DNA from: Mucilaginibacter sp. 44-25 | GTDB lineage: Bacteria > Bacteroidota > Bacteroidia > Sphingobacteriales > Sphingobacteriaceae | Assembly (NCBI GenBank): GCA_001898335.1 | Contig: MKTS01000013.1 | Location: forward strand, 124,001-188,000 | DNA: 64,000 nucleotides | Direction of reading: 5' to 3' | Shown here: piece by piece, positions 16,989 to 26,441 of the stretch | Position numbering within the stretch: the stretch's first letter is position 1 | Layout: every line of letters starts with the position of its first letter | Made by a program: the position numbers and the translations under genes | Notes under the pieces: generated by a model | What the model was told of the DNA's origin: nothing | Databases searched by the model: none | The model's input: only the letters and a program-made list of their open reading frames with translations

Positions 16989-19900
16989 TCAACCGGCTGT
17001 CGGTTTAACCGGCACCACCTGTATGGGGCTACCCGTCCAGTTGGTGCCGGCGGCCAGTTGCTCGCCTTTCATTACCAGTGAAAGTGGCTCAAGAGAAACA
17101 TCGCTTTCCATTTGGGTATCATAAAGGATAATGCTTCTGCTGCCTACAGAACAGCGGTCGCCGATCTTTATGGCTCCCACCTTCATTACCCTGTCTTCAA
17201 AAAGGTGGGTTTGGGGGCCGCAATCTTCATTTAGCGCGGCATCGTCGCCAATGCTTACCATATCGTATTCGGTTATATCCGTAGTATTGAGCCAAACCCT
17301 TTTACCCGTTTTAACGCCGAACAACCGCAGGATAACCGGCAGGAATGGCGTACCCTTCAAAAACTCCAGCAGGAATGGTACGGCCAGTGCCTCGTAAGTG
17401 GTAGTAATAGCCTCGCTGCGCCATACAAAGTTGGTCCACATAGGCCATTGCCCGCTGCGATATTTACCTACTAATACCCACTTGAGCATTAGCGTAATAA
17501 GCAACGCCGGGAAACCCATAAAAAACAGGTAATAAAACGGCACTTTGGGTAACTCGACCACTACCTGCCAAAAGCTACGCTCTTTTATCAGATCGTGGCA
17601 ATAGGCAATAAACAATACGCTGCAGCAAATAATTACCGTTTCGGGCAAGATGATCCTGATGGCTTCAATTACACCACGTGCCAGCCGCCTGCCTGCCGAA
17701 GGCATAGTGGTTAATGATGCCGGGTAATCACCGCTGGACTGGCGCTTAGGTAAAGCGATGGCCGGTGAACCAAACCAATCGACTTTGGGATGCTCTTGCT
17801 GCTGTTGAAGCGTTGGCGGTACCGACAGTACACCTACCAGCATTTGATCGGGCAAGTGGGTACCTTGCGGAATAAGCGCGCTGTTGCCCACAAATGTACT
17901 GCTACCCACAGTAGTACGATCGAGTATCAAACGCTGCGCGCGGATATCTTCTTCGCCCAGGGTAACGGCATCGGCAATGAATGATTCGTCACCTATTTCC
18001 AGCATGGTATGAGTAACGTTACTGGCGGTAGATATCTCGGTGTTGCGCCCTATCTTAGCCCCCAGCAGCCTGAAGAACATGGAAACGAATACGGTTGCAT
18101 AAACCGGGTGCAGTACAATAAGCGCCATGGAAATGAGCTGGTCCGAAAGCCACTTGCGCACATAGGTTGAACTATATACCGAGTAAGTGCCGGGCTTAAT
18201 ATTATATAACAGCAACCTGGACAACAGCACCGTTTCGAACGCGTAAAGGATAATGTAACCGAGTGTTAAAAGCGGCACATGGATAAAATAGCTAAAATCG
18301 TAGTCGGGGGTACCTAAGTCCAATCTGTTAAGGATGATCAGCACGGGCAGCAAAGGCAATAATACCACAATAGGGAAAGCCACCAGCAATACGCTGAAAA
18401 GGAACCCGTAGGTTTTGGTCTTAATATATTTGGTTGGCACAGGCACCGGTATTTCCTCAGGCGATGCTGTTCTTACTTTTTCGGCAGGGCTGCCCTTCCA
18501 TACTTCATAGGCGGCAATGGTTTTGCCTTCCTGCAAATGGCTAAGGTCCTGTAGCTCGCCGGCTTCTTCAATAACACTGCCGCCGGAGATCACCGCCCCG
18601 CTACCGATATAGGCATGCGCGCCAATTGTTATTTTCCGGAAACTGATCTTTCCATTAGCTATACTCACATTATCAATTACCACTCCCGAACTCAGGCTGG
18701 CATCCGCGCCTACTTCCAGCAGGTCATGAGCGCCGATAGTTACCGAGCTTACCTGGGCGTCTTTAGCTATCCTGGTGCCCAGTAAGCGCAGGTATAAGGG
18801 ATAAATAGGGGTACCATTCAAAAACTGCGCAGGCGCCAGTTTTAACAAGGTGTTTACCAGCCAGTATCTGAAATAATAACTCCCCCAAAGCGGGTATTCG
18901 CCCTCTTTTACCTTGCCCAAAATAAGCCACTTAGCGCCAATACCTAATATGGAGAACAGCGGTGGGATAAGGCAGTAGAGCAGCAAAGCCGTGATAATAG
19001 CAATGTCATGGTCGCCATGACCGCTTTCGCTGCGGGCTACAACGTAATAATACCCCAGGTAGGGCACAAATATCTGCACCGCAAATAACCCGTAAATAAT
19101 AATAAGCGAGAAGAACTGCGCTACACCACATAAAGCATGGCGCCAGAAAGGCACTTTCTCAAATGCCTGAGCTTCCGCAGATACAGCATCACCGCTCGTA
19201 TTGTCGGCCTGCTCCCATATATTGATCAGCTTGCTCACCGGCCTGTTGGTATAAATATCGCGCAGCGAGGCCTGTTTCAACCCGGCATTATTACGCAGCC
19301 ATGATGAAAAACTGGCAGCCAAAAGCGAGTGCCCGCCCAGGTCGGTAAAAAAGTCGGTTTCGGGGTGTATCTCCTGCCCCGGGAAGAAATGCCGCAGGCC
19401 GGCCATCACTTTTTCAGATACGGATGCGTTGGCACTCACCTCTATTTCGCCTGTGGCAACCGGCACCAGCAACTGTTCTGGTACGGGCAGGCTTTTACGG
19501 TCTATTTTTCCGCTGGTAAGCCTGGGCAGCGTATCCATTTGCATAATAGCCAGCGGCACCATGTAAACCGGTAAAAACGTACCCAACTCGCGGCGCATGG
19601 CCTGCTCATCAAAAAGGGAATCCTTTTTAAGCGTTACATACCCCACCAATTGGTCCTGCCCGGCTGTGTCTTTTTTTAACGCCACAGCGGCTGTGCTTAC
19701 GTTTTCAAGCGCGTTTAAGCGCGTTTCGATCTCCCCGAGTTCAATCCTGTAACCGCGTACCTTTACCTGGTCGTCCAGGCGGCCAAAGAAGCGTAATGTC
19801 CCGTCGGGCTGTATCGCTACCGCGTCGCCGGTAAGATAAATATGGCCGCCCGGGAGGTCTGTTAATGATGCGGGCTTTACCAGAAATTTAGCGGCGGTAA

Positions 19901-20984
19901 GCTCGGGCCTGTTTACATATCCCTTGCTTAAGCCGGGGCCCGAAATTACCAATTCGCCCTGCTGCCCTACCGGCACAACGTTAAAAGCCTCGTCAATAAC
20001 CGCCAGGTTATAGTTGGGCAGCGGGCCGCTAATGGTAATAGGATCATCGGGCCCAAGGGCTATCATGGTAGCCGTTACCGTAGTTTCTGTAGGGCCGTAA
20101 CTATTATAAAAAACATTTTTACCGGGTTTGCTCCATCTTTTTAATACCGCGGCAGTACAGGCTTCGCCGCCTGCGTTAATGATACGCAGCAACGGAATAT
20201 CATCGTCCATAACAGCCAATAAGCTGGGCACGGCGTGCAAAACGGTTATCTGGTTGCGCCGCAGCACATCCGCCAGTTCATCAATAGATTTTGCCGTAGT
20301 AGCATCAGCCACGATGATGGTAGCACCCGCGTGTAAACTTATCCAGGTTTCCTCGCACCACATATCAAACGACACCGAAAAGCCCTGGTATACCCTGTCT
20401 GTTTCCCGCAGGCCCAACACCTGCTGCTCTGACCGTATGAGGTGACAAATATTTCTGTGAGAGATAGGAATGCCCTTGGGCTTACCCGTACTACCGGATG
20501 TGTATAAGATATACGCGATATCATCAGGCTCAGGGCCATCTGGAGTTACTAATGATGTATTATCCGTATCGTACGAAGGTACTTGCCAAACCGGGGCATT
20601 AATATCAGGCGTACTATCACTAAAACATGCCGCGGCCTGCGCTTCATCTAATATTACCTGTAACCTTTCTTCAGGTATTTCCCTGTCTACAGGTACATAA
20701 GTTGCACCGGCCTTGCATATACCCAATATAGCGGCATGCAATTGCAGCCCTCTGCTGTGCCAAACGCCTATGGCCTGGCCCCGGCCTACGCCTTTTCCGG
20801 CTATGTATGCTGCTATCTGGTCGCTCCAAAGGTCTAATTCTTTGTAGCTTAATTGTTTTGGGCCGAATATAAGCGCGGTTTTGTCGCCAAATTTAAGCGC
20901 CGAAGCTCTGTATAGGGATGCTAAAGATTCTTCCTTTAGCAGATCGGGGTTATGAGGTCCTGTTAATATACTGGTAGATAACAT
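16989..20984 (-). CDS. Pls/PosA-type non-ribosomal peptide synthetase (poly-amino-acid synthetase-like)
   Basis: 1331 residues from the ATG at 20984; a TTG at 21005 would add seven. Adenylation domain: A3 YILYTSGSTGKPKG near 157-171, an A4-like FDMWCEETW, A5 NSYGPTETT near 293, A8 GRLDDQVKVRGYRIELGEIE, A10 LTSGKIDRKSL near 487. A carrier domain with its phosphopantetheine Ser (DLGGHSLLAA, near 550) follows. From about 610 to the end there are membrane helices alternating with three left-handed beta-helix segments (TIGAHDLLEVGADASLSSG; LEIGDESFIADAVTLG; SIGDDAALNEDCG). This is the terminal region of epsilon-poly-L-lysine synthetase, and overall length is about the same. There is no condensation or thioesterase domain. 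Substrate is not predictable here. No phosphopantetheinyl transferase is in the window. Confidence 0.88.
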   Translation of the reverse strand: MLSTSILTGPHNPDLLKEESLASLYRASALKFGDKTALIFGPKQLSYKELDLWSDQIAAYIAGKGVGRGQAIGVWHSRGLQLHAAILGICKAGATYVPVDREIPEERLQVILDEAQAAACFSDSTPDINAPVWQVPSYDTDNTSLVTPDGPEPDDIAYILYTSGSTGKPKGIPISHRNICHLIRSEQQVLGLRETDRVYQGFSVSFDMWCEETWISLHAGATIIVADATTAKSIDELADVLRRNQITVLHAVPSLLAVMDDDIPLLRIINAGGEACTAAVLKRWSKPGKNVFYNSYGPTETTVTATMIALGPDDPITISGPLPNYNLAVIDEAFNVVPVGQQGELVISGPGLSKGYVNRPELTAAKFLVKPASLTDLPGGHIYLTGDAVAIQPDGTLRFFGRLDDQVKVRGYRIELGEIETRLNALENVSTAAVALKKDTAGQDQLVGYVTLKKDSLFDEQAMRRELGTFLPVYMVPLAIMQMDTLPRLTSGKIDRKSLPVPEQLLVPVATGEIEVSANASVSEKVMAGLRHFFPGQEIHPETDFFTDLGGHSLLAASFSSWLRNNAGLKQASLRDIYTNRPVSKLINIWEQADNTSGDAVSAEAQAFEKVPFWRHALCGVAQFFSLIIIYGLFAVQIFVPYLGYYYVVARSESGHGDHDIAIITALLLYCLIPPLFSILGIGAKWLILGKVKEGEYPLWGSYYFRYWLVNTLLKLAPAQFLNGTPIYPLYLRLLGTRIAKDAQVSSVTIGAHDLLEVGADASLSSGVVIDNVSIANGKISFRKITIGAHAYIGSGAVISGGSVIEEAGELQDLSHLQEGKTIAAYEVWKGSPAEKVRTASPEEIPVPVPTKYIKTKTYGFLFSVLLVAFPIVVLLPLLPVLIILNRLDLGTPDYDFSYFIHVPLLTLGYIILYAFETVLLSRLLLYNIKPGTYSVYSSTYVRKWLSDQLISMALIVLHPVYATVFVSMFFRLLGAKIGRNTEISTASNVTHTMLEIGDESFIADAVTLGEEDIRAQRLILDRTTVGSSTFVGNSALIPQGTHLPDQMLVGVLSVPPTLQQQQEHPKVDWFGSPAIALPKRQSSGDYPASLTTMPSAGRRLARGVIEAIRIILPETVIICCSVLFIAYCHDLIKERSFWQVVVELPKVPFYYLFFMGFPALLITLMLKWVLVGKYRSGQWPMWTNFVWRSEAITTTYEALAVPFLLEFLKGTPFLPVILRLFGVKTGKRVWLNTTDITEYDMVSIGDDAALNEDCGPQTHLFEDRVMKVGAIKIGDRCSVGSRSIILYDTQMESDVSLEPLSLVMKGEQLAAGTNWTGSPIQVVPVKPTAG

Positions 20985-21030
20985 GTAGGGGCTGTTTAAC
21001 GGCAAGGCTTACAATAACTATTGGTTAAAC

Positions 21031-21062
21031 CGAATATAGGCTATTGCACGCTTGTTTCACAA
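21031..21062 (-). promoter_or_regulatory. Candidate promoter of the Pls-like gene
   Basis: On the minus strand TATATTCG (21031-21038) is one base off the Bacteroidota -7 box TAnnTTTG, with a TTG (21060-21062) 21 bases upstream as -33. It leaves a leader of about 40 bases before the ATG at 20984. This suggests transcription independent of the GH43 gene that ends at 21155. Confidence 0.35.
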
Positions 21063-21154
21063 CAGCGTGGATGCTATTTATTATAAAATAACATGCACGC
21101 TAAAATGCCAACACATTAACGTTGATTATGATGGTTTGTGTTAACCCTTTAAAA

Positions 21155-23332
21155 TTATTTGGCTGTTATTTTTACCGGTTTTATCCCCTTTAAAGTAGGT
21201 ACAACCCTGTTGATCATGCCTTTTGCATCAAACGTAAGGCTATCTATACATACTTCGCGGTTCCAGCCGGCTGCATCGCCCATTTTTATCCCGTTAGGGT
21301 AATTAAAACGGTGATACACCAGGTACCATTCGTCCCTGCCGGGTATTTGCAATACCGAGTTATGGCCTGTACCGTAAATGCCTGCCCTGGTATCTTTGGC
21401 TATCACGATGTTGTTAGCAGGAATAGTGATTTTTTCTAACGGACTGTTAGCTATACCATAACGCACCTTGTAGTTTTCGCTGCGGGTATCATCCTCAGAC
21501 CACATAAAGTAATATTTACCATTGCGGTAAAACACGTAGGTACCTTCGCGATAGGTATCATCGGGTGTAAGCACCACTGTGGTTTCCGGTTTTATAGATA
21601 CCATATCGTCGGCCAATTCGGCGCCTGCCATGTACCCGTTACCCCAATACAAATAACTTTTGCCGGTTTTAGGGTCGGTAAACACATCCGCGTCAATTTG
21701 CTGGCCGCCATTTACACCTTTAGGTAATTTGTCTATCAGCGGTTTGCCGCTATCCTTAAATGGCCCCAGCGGGTCATCGGCTACGGCCACACCTATTTTT
21801 TGGGCCGCACAGAAATAATAGAAATATTTGTAGCGGCCGTTTATTTTTTTCTCGATAATACATGGCGCCCAGGCGTTGCGCTTGGCCCAGCTTACATCTT
21901 TTGCCAGGTCAAGCATAACGCCGTTATCCGCCCAGTGGACCAGATCGGGCGAGGAGAACACTTTAAAGTAAGTACCCGACCAGCCGGTAAAACCATCTGA
22001 GGTGGGGTAGATATAAAACTTACCTGTTTTTTGGGCATACAACACTTCGGGGTCGGCATAATAGCCATTCAAAACCGGGTTGTGTTCTTCAATCAGGGTC
22101 GATTTATAATCTACCGGTTGATGCCCGGCAACAGTTACGCGGTATTTAACCGTGCCTTTTGAAAAATTGACAGCAGCGAGTGGCGTAACACTGGTACCCG
22201 GGATGTTGGCAAATACCGGTTTGATGGCATTTTTATCGGCCCCAGGCACAACAGGCAGATACAAAACCGAAGTGGCGGAATCCAGGCGAATATTATTCAC
22301 CTTGATGCCTTTGGCCTGTATGGTTTGTATAACTTCGGAAGGCGACATCCACTTGCTTACCAGGCGCCGGGCCTCCGCTGTTGTAATAGGCATAACAGTA
22401 CCATGCCTGGGGTGAAAATTCATGCTTACATCGGCATCTACAACTCTAAAGTTCTTTAAATCGGTTGTTTTGGTGAATTGGTAACGACCGCTGGTGTACA
22501 TATCATACATGAGGATATACCCGCTGCCATCATTCAATTTAAAAGTCCCTGCGCCCTCTACCGGTAATTTGGTTTGCTGTACATAATCCTGGCTTTGCAT
22601 TACATATCCACCTGTAAGGCGATCAGATACGGCGATCTTTATGCCCGGCTGGCGATCTTCCGTTTTAAAGAAAAGATAATATTTACCGCCCTTTTCTACA
22701 ATATCGCCATCAATGCAGGCCGCGTTATCCGGGTTGTAGAACAACTGTTTGGGGGTTGTTTCCAGTGCGGTAAAATCCTTATTAGCATAAGCATAATAGA
22801 TCTTATCCGGTTGGTTACCGTGTTTCATGGAAAAATAGACCATGTACTTACCGGCGGCAGGGTCATAAATGGTTTGAGGGGCCCATACCCGCAGCAGGCT
22901 ATCCTGACCGGGGTATGTCTTTTGGATATTTATCCGGCTCGATCTCCAATGGATCAGGTCGGTAGAGGTCATGAGTACCATTCCCCTGTTTGAGCTCCAG
23001 CCTTTGGCCGAAACCATGTCCGTAGCTACCATGTAAAAGGTTTTGCCATTATGCCCGCGCAGGATATGCGGATCGCGCACGCCTCCGGTTTCGCTGATAT
23101 CGGCACTATTAATTATCGGTTCATCATGATTAAGCGCGCGGAAGTGATAGCCATCGGCACTTATAGCATAGTGTATGGCTTCCTCAGCTTTATCATTGCC
23201 TGTAAAGTAAACAAACAGGTAGGCCTGGTAAGGAGTTTTAGTTTGCGCTTTTACAACAAAACTGGTGCAGCATAAAAGCCCAAACAGCAGCAACGCTGTT
23301 TTTTTTAAAATTTCAGATACCGGTATATTCAT
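21155..23332 (-). CDS. Secreted protein with two GH43 domains (arabinan/arabinogalactan side-chain hydrolase)
   Basis: 725 residues with a signal peptide ending near VVKAQ. First GH43 propeller about 35-330: base Asp87 (GVRDPHIL), modulator Asp in CIDGDIV (208/210) and acid Glu259 (VEGAGTF). A linker/beta-sandwich of about 330-415 carries a KGIKVNNIRL/KYRVTVAG pattern. The second GH43 (about 420-720) has Asp427 (GYYADPEV), Asp547 (QQIDADVF) and Glu596 (YREGTYVF). Both active sites look intact. It is the last gene of the run galM-GH51-GH51-dehydrogenase-GH43 and probably removes arabinofuranosyl or similar side chains. Exact specificities are not deducible. Confidence 0.88.
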   Translation of the reverse strand: MNIPVSEILKKTALLLFGLLCCTSFVVKAQTKTPYQAYLFVYFTGNDKAEEAIHYAISADGYHFRALNHDEPIINSADISETGGVRDPHILRGHNGKTFYMVATDMVSAKGWSSNRGMVLMTSTDLIHWRSSRINIQKTYPGQDSLLRVWAPQTIYDPAAGKYMVYFSMKHGNQPDKIYYAYANKDFTALETTPKQLFYNPDNAACIDGDIVEKGGKYYLFFKTEDRQPGIKIAVSDRLTGGYVMQSQDYVQQTKLPVEGAGTFKLNDGSGYILMYDMYTSGRYQFTKTTDLKNFRVVDADVSMNFHPRHGTVMPITTAEARRLVSKWMSPSEVIQTIQAKGIKVNNIRLDSATSVLYLPVVPGADKNAIKPVFANIPGTSVTPLAAVNFSKGTVKYRVTVAGHQPVDYKSTLIEEHNPVLNGYYADPEVLYAQKTGKFYIYPTSDGFTGWSGTYFKVFSSPDLVHWADNGVMLDLAKDVSWAKRNAWAPCIIEKKINGRYKYFYYFCAAQKIGVAVADDPLGPFKDSGKPLIDKLPKGVNGGQQIDADVFTDPKTGKSYLYWGNGYMAGAELADDMVSIKPETTVVLTPDDTYREGTYVFYRNGKYYFMWSEDDTRSENYKVRYGIANSPLEKITIPANNIVIAKDTRAGIYGTGHNSVLQIPGRDEWYLVYHRFNYPNGIKMGDAAGWNREVCIDSLTFDAKGMINRVVPTLKGIKPVKITAK

Positions 23333-23385
23333 ATATAAATGCTACGGCCTTGGCCGTTATTATTCTATTACTAATATTAATAAGA

Positions 23386-24420
23386 TTAGAGCTGTACCAT
23401 TGCCTTTATTACGCCATTCTTAGGATCGAGCCATGAGGGAAATGCCGATGCCACTTCATCAAAATCCACTCGATGGGTAATGTAATTAGCCGGATCGACC
23501 TTTCCATCCTTTATCGCGGCGATAACCTGTTCAAAATCTTCACTGGTAGCGTTGCGGCTGCTCATGAGCGTGGCTTCGCGCTTATGAAATTCGGGGTGAC
23601 TCACCATGATCTCGTTCTTTTGCAAACCCACCAGCACATAACGGCCACCATGTGCCAGGTATTGAAAGCCATTATTAATAGCTTTCTGGCTGCCGGTGGC
23701 ATCAATCACCACGGTTGGAAAATCATTATTGGTGATCTGCTTTAATATCTCATTGACTTCCTGAGTGGCGGCATTGATGATGTGTGGCATGCCCAGCCTG
23801 GTTTTACAAAACTCCAGCCGCTGCGCATTTATATCCATCGCTATGACGCTGGCACCCGCTATCCGGGCAAATTCCATAATGCCTAAACCAATTGGCCCCG
23901 CCCCTACTACCAGCACAAACTCGCCCGGTGCAACCGCCGCCCTGCGCACGCCATGCGCGCCGATAGCTAATGGCTCCACCAATGCCAGTTCATCGGCACT
24001 AAGGCCCTGCCCATGCAGTAATGCCGATGATGGCACCTGCACATACTCGGCCATGCCGCCATCAATATGTACACCAAATACGCGTATATCCGTACAGCAA
24101 TTAGGTTTGCCATTACGGCAGGCGATACATTTGCCACAGCTGAAGTATGGGATGAACGTTACCATTTCACCCGGCTCAAAACCCGGTGCCCCGCCTGCAT
24201 CAATCAGTTCGCCGGCAAGCTCATGCCCCAGTATTCGCGGGTAGTTAAAATAAGGCTGCGTACCCTCAAACGCATGCAGATCCGTACCGCAAATACCTAT
24301 GCGTTTTATTTTAATAATGGCCATACCTTCGGCAGGTACAGGCATTTCCCTATTGCTATACGTCAATTGGCCCGGTTGCCCGCAAACCAATGTTTTCATT
24401 TCTGATGTTTCTGTAGCCAT
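23386..24420 (-). CDS. Zinc-dependent medium-chain alcohol/polyol dehydrogenase
   Basis: 344 residues. It has the catalytic zinc site (GICGTDLHAFEG, GHELAGE), the structural four-Cys zinc lobe (CGKCIACRNGKPNCC) and a Rossmann nucleotide-binding motif (VLVVGAGPIGLGIMEFARIAG). No signal peptide, so it is cytoplasmic. It lies between a GH51 gene and the double GH43 gene with gaps of 28 and 53 bases, hence co-transcribed with arabinan hydrolases. Relatives act on sugar alcohols or aldonates (sorbitol, galactonate, gulonate). A role on a released sugar or sugar alcohol is likely, but the substrate is unknown. A second ATG (24399) is a possible start. Confidence 0.85.
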   Translation of the reverse strand: MATETSEMKTLVCGQPGQLTYSNREMPVPAEGMAIIKIKRIGICGTDLHAFEGTQPYFNYPRILGHELAGELIDAGGAPGFEPGEMVTFIPYFSCGKCIACRNGKPNCCTDIRVFGVHIDGGMAEYVQVPSSALLHGQGLSADELALVEPLAIGAHGVRRAAVAPGEFVLVVGAGPIGLGIMEFARIAGASVIAMDINAQRLEFCKTRLGMPHIINAATQEVNEILKQITNNDFPTVVIDATGSQKAINNGFQYLAHGGRYVLVGLQKNEIMVSHPEFHKREATLMSSRNATSEDFEQVIAAIKDGKVDPANYITHRVDFDEVASAFPSWLDPKNGVIKAMVQL

Positions 24421-24448
24421 ATTTTAAGCCCTGATATACATACAGGTT

Positions 24449-26431
24449 TTATTTAGCGGCAAATTTTAACCTGATCACGTTAAAAGAATAAGGTTTCATA
24501 TCCAACACCAGGTTTTTACCATTCACAGTTAAGGTTTGCGTATGAGGCTTTACGGCCGAGGGGTTGCTCATGGAATTTTCGGTGTGCAGGTCGTCGCTTT
24601 GTAAAACGGTGAGTAGGCCGTCTTTTCTCAAACTGCCTGCGCCGGAAATATCAAAAGCAGCTTCCATTGTATCCTTCCCGGTATTAATTATTTTAATGAT
24701 AAGTTCGTTGTTTTTTTTATCCAGCACGGCTGATGCAAATTGCCCATCCTGACCGGTAACCGCCTTCCCGTTAAGGGTTAAGGGCACAACGTCAGTACCT
24801 TTATTAAGCGAATAGAGCTGCTGCACATAATAGTTTGGCGTGGCGTATGAGTTAAGGTTATCAAACCATATCAGATCAGGCTTCCACTGCCAGGCATCAA
24901 CCTTGGCTAACAATGGTGCGTATGATGCCATGAGCACCACGTCGGCGTTGCGTTCGAGGCCTGTCATAAAAGCTGCCTCGGCTATGGCGCTTTGCCAGTT
25001 ATTGGCATTCTCGGTACCGGCTTTGTTAGGACTGTGTGCGGCATACTCGCCTGCAAATATTTTGGTTCCCTTACGGTCGTAATTATCATAGCGGGTCACG
25101 CTTTTAAAGAACCAGTCGGGGTTGCGGTAATAATGCTCATCTAAAATATCCGCTTTAAAGCCGCGTAAGGTGGCGTTCAGGTAATCGAACTTATCGCCGC
25201 TTGGGTCGGGGCCGGCGCTCGAGATGAGCTGTATCTGTGGGTATTTATCCTTGAGGGCCTTTTCAAACACTTTCCAGCGCTCTATGTACTGCTCTCCCCA
25301 TTGCTCGTTTCCTACCCCCATCATTTTAAGATTAAAAGGCTTGGGGTGGCCCAACGCTATGCGCAGCTTACCCCATTTGGTATCTGCCGAGCCATTGGCG
25401 AACTCTATCAGGTCGAGCGCGTCCTGTATATAAGGGTCTATCTGGTTGAGCGGCACTAACTGCCCCGTATTATACTGGCAGGCCATACCGCAATTGAGGA
25501 TCGGCAGCGGTTCGGCGCCAATATCTTCGGCCAGCATAAAGTATTCCATAAAGCCGAGGCCAAAGGTCTGGTAGTAGTCGGGCGTGCGGCGTTTCTCAAA
25601 CTCCACGTTCCACCGGTTCATGATATTCTCCCGTTTATCAATATCACCAATAGTTTTTTTCCATTGATAACGGTTAGCCAGATCACGCCCCTCTACAATA
25701 CAGCCGCCGGGGAAACGTAAAAAGCCGGGCTTAAGATCGTATAGCTTCTGTACCAGATCGGCACGCAAGCCACCGGGGCGGTTCTTCCAGGTGTGGGTAG
25801 GGAAAAGGGAGATCATATCCAGGTCGATACTGCCCTTATTTGCGGCCCAAATATATAGCTTTGCCTTTGGAGTAGTGGTATTGGCCTGTATGGTTGCGTG
25901 GTAACGCTTCCATTCTGTTCCCTGTGGCGTTAATGTAGTTTTACCGATAACAGCCCCTGTTGAATCATGCAGTTCGAGCAATAAGCTGATCTTACTCCCC
26001 ACATGCTGGCGGGCAAATACCGAAAAATTATACATTTCTCCCTTACGTATGCCCATACCGCCAAAACCTTCGTTAGATAAGCCGTAATAACCTTTAGGCG
26101 TACTCACGTTTAAGGTTAAATAATGAGGGTTTTCAGGGCGCTCTGTTTTACGGTCAACAACCGATACTGTTCCGTTGCCACCGTCCTTTCGTTGTTCGGC
26201 CCAGCCCATTAAGTTTGTATTGAATTCGAAAGAGCGGTTTTTCACCAGTTCGGCATATACGCCGCCATCAGCAGCCATGTTAATATCTTCAAAAAATATC
26301 CCGTACATGGTGGGCTGCACATGCGCCTTTATGCTATCGGCTTTTACGGTAAAATTAAGCCGTTTAGCGGTTTGGGCATTGGCTAAACCCAGCGTGGATA
26401 ACAGCAGGCCGGTAAAAAAAAAGTATTTCAT
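24449..26431 (-). CDS. GH51 alpha-L-arabinofuranosidase (660 aa, with carbohydrate-binding domain)
   Basis: Signal peptide (MKYFFFTGLLLSTLGLANA), then the GH51 N-terminal signature (MYGIFFEDINMAADGGVYAE). A CBM4/9-like beta-sandwich of about residues 85-215 is inserted (YNFSVFARQHVGSKISLLLE). A TIM barrel with the acid/base Glu near 375 (GVGNEQWGEQY) and the nucleophile Glu near 460 (IFAGEYAAHS) follows, then a C-terminal beta domain (AAFDISGAGSL). It would release terminal alpha-L-arabinofuranose from arabinan, arabinoxylan or arabinogalactan in the periplasm or outside. It lies 10 bases after the second GH51 gene. Confidence 0.93.
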   Translation of the reverse strand: MKYFFFTGLLLSTLGLANAQTAKRLNFTVKADSIKAHVQPTMYGIFFEDINMAADGGVYAELVKNRSFEFNTNLMGWAEQRKDGGNGTVSVVDRKTERPENPHYLTLNVSTPKGYYGLSNEGFGGMGIRKGEMYNFSVFARQHVGSKISLLLELHDSTGAVIGKTTLTPQGTEWKRYHATIQANTTTPKAKLYIWAANKGSIDLDMISLFPTHTWKNRPGGLRADLVQKLYDLKPGFLRFPGGCIVEGRDLANRYQWKKTIGDIDKRENIMNRWNVEFEKRRTPDYYQTFGLGFMEYFMLAEDIGAEPLPILNCGMACQYNTGQLVPLNQIDPYIQDALDLIEFANGSADTKWGKLRIALGHPKPFNLKMMGVGNEQWGEQYIERWKVFEKALKDKYPQIQLISSAGPDPSGDKFDYLNATLRGFKADILDEHYYRNPDWFFKSVTRYDNYDRKGTKIFAGEYAAHSPNKAGTENANNWQSAIAEAAFMTGLERNADVVLMASYAPLLAKVDAWQWKPDLIWFDNLNSYATPNYYVQQLYSLNKGTDVVPLTLNGKAVTGQDGQFASAVLDKKNNELIIKIINTGKDTMEAAFDISGAGSLRKDGLLTVLQSDDLHTENSMSNPSAVKPHTQTLTVNGKNLVLDMKPYSFNVIRLKFAAK

Positions 26432-26441
26432 TTAAAAAGTA

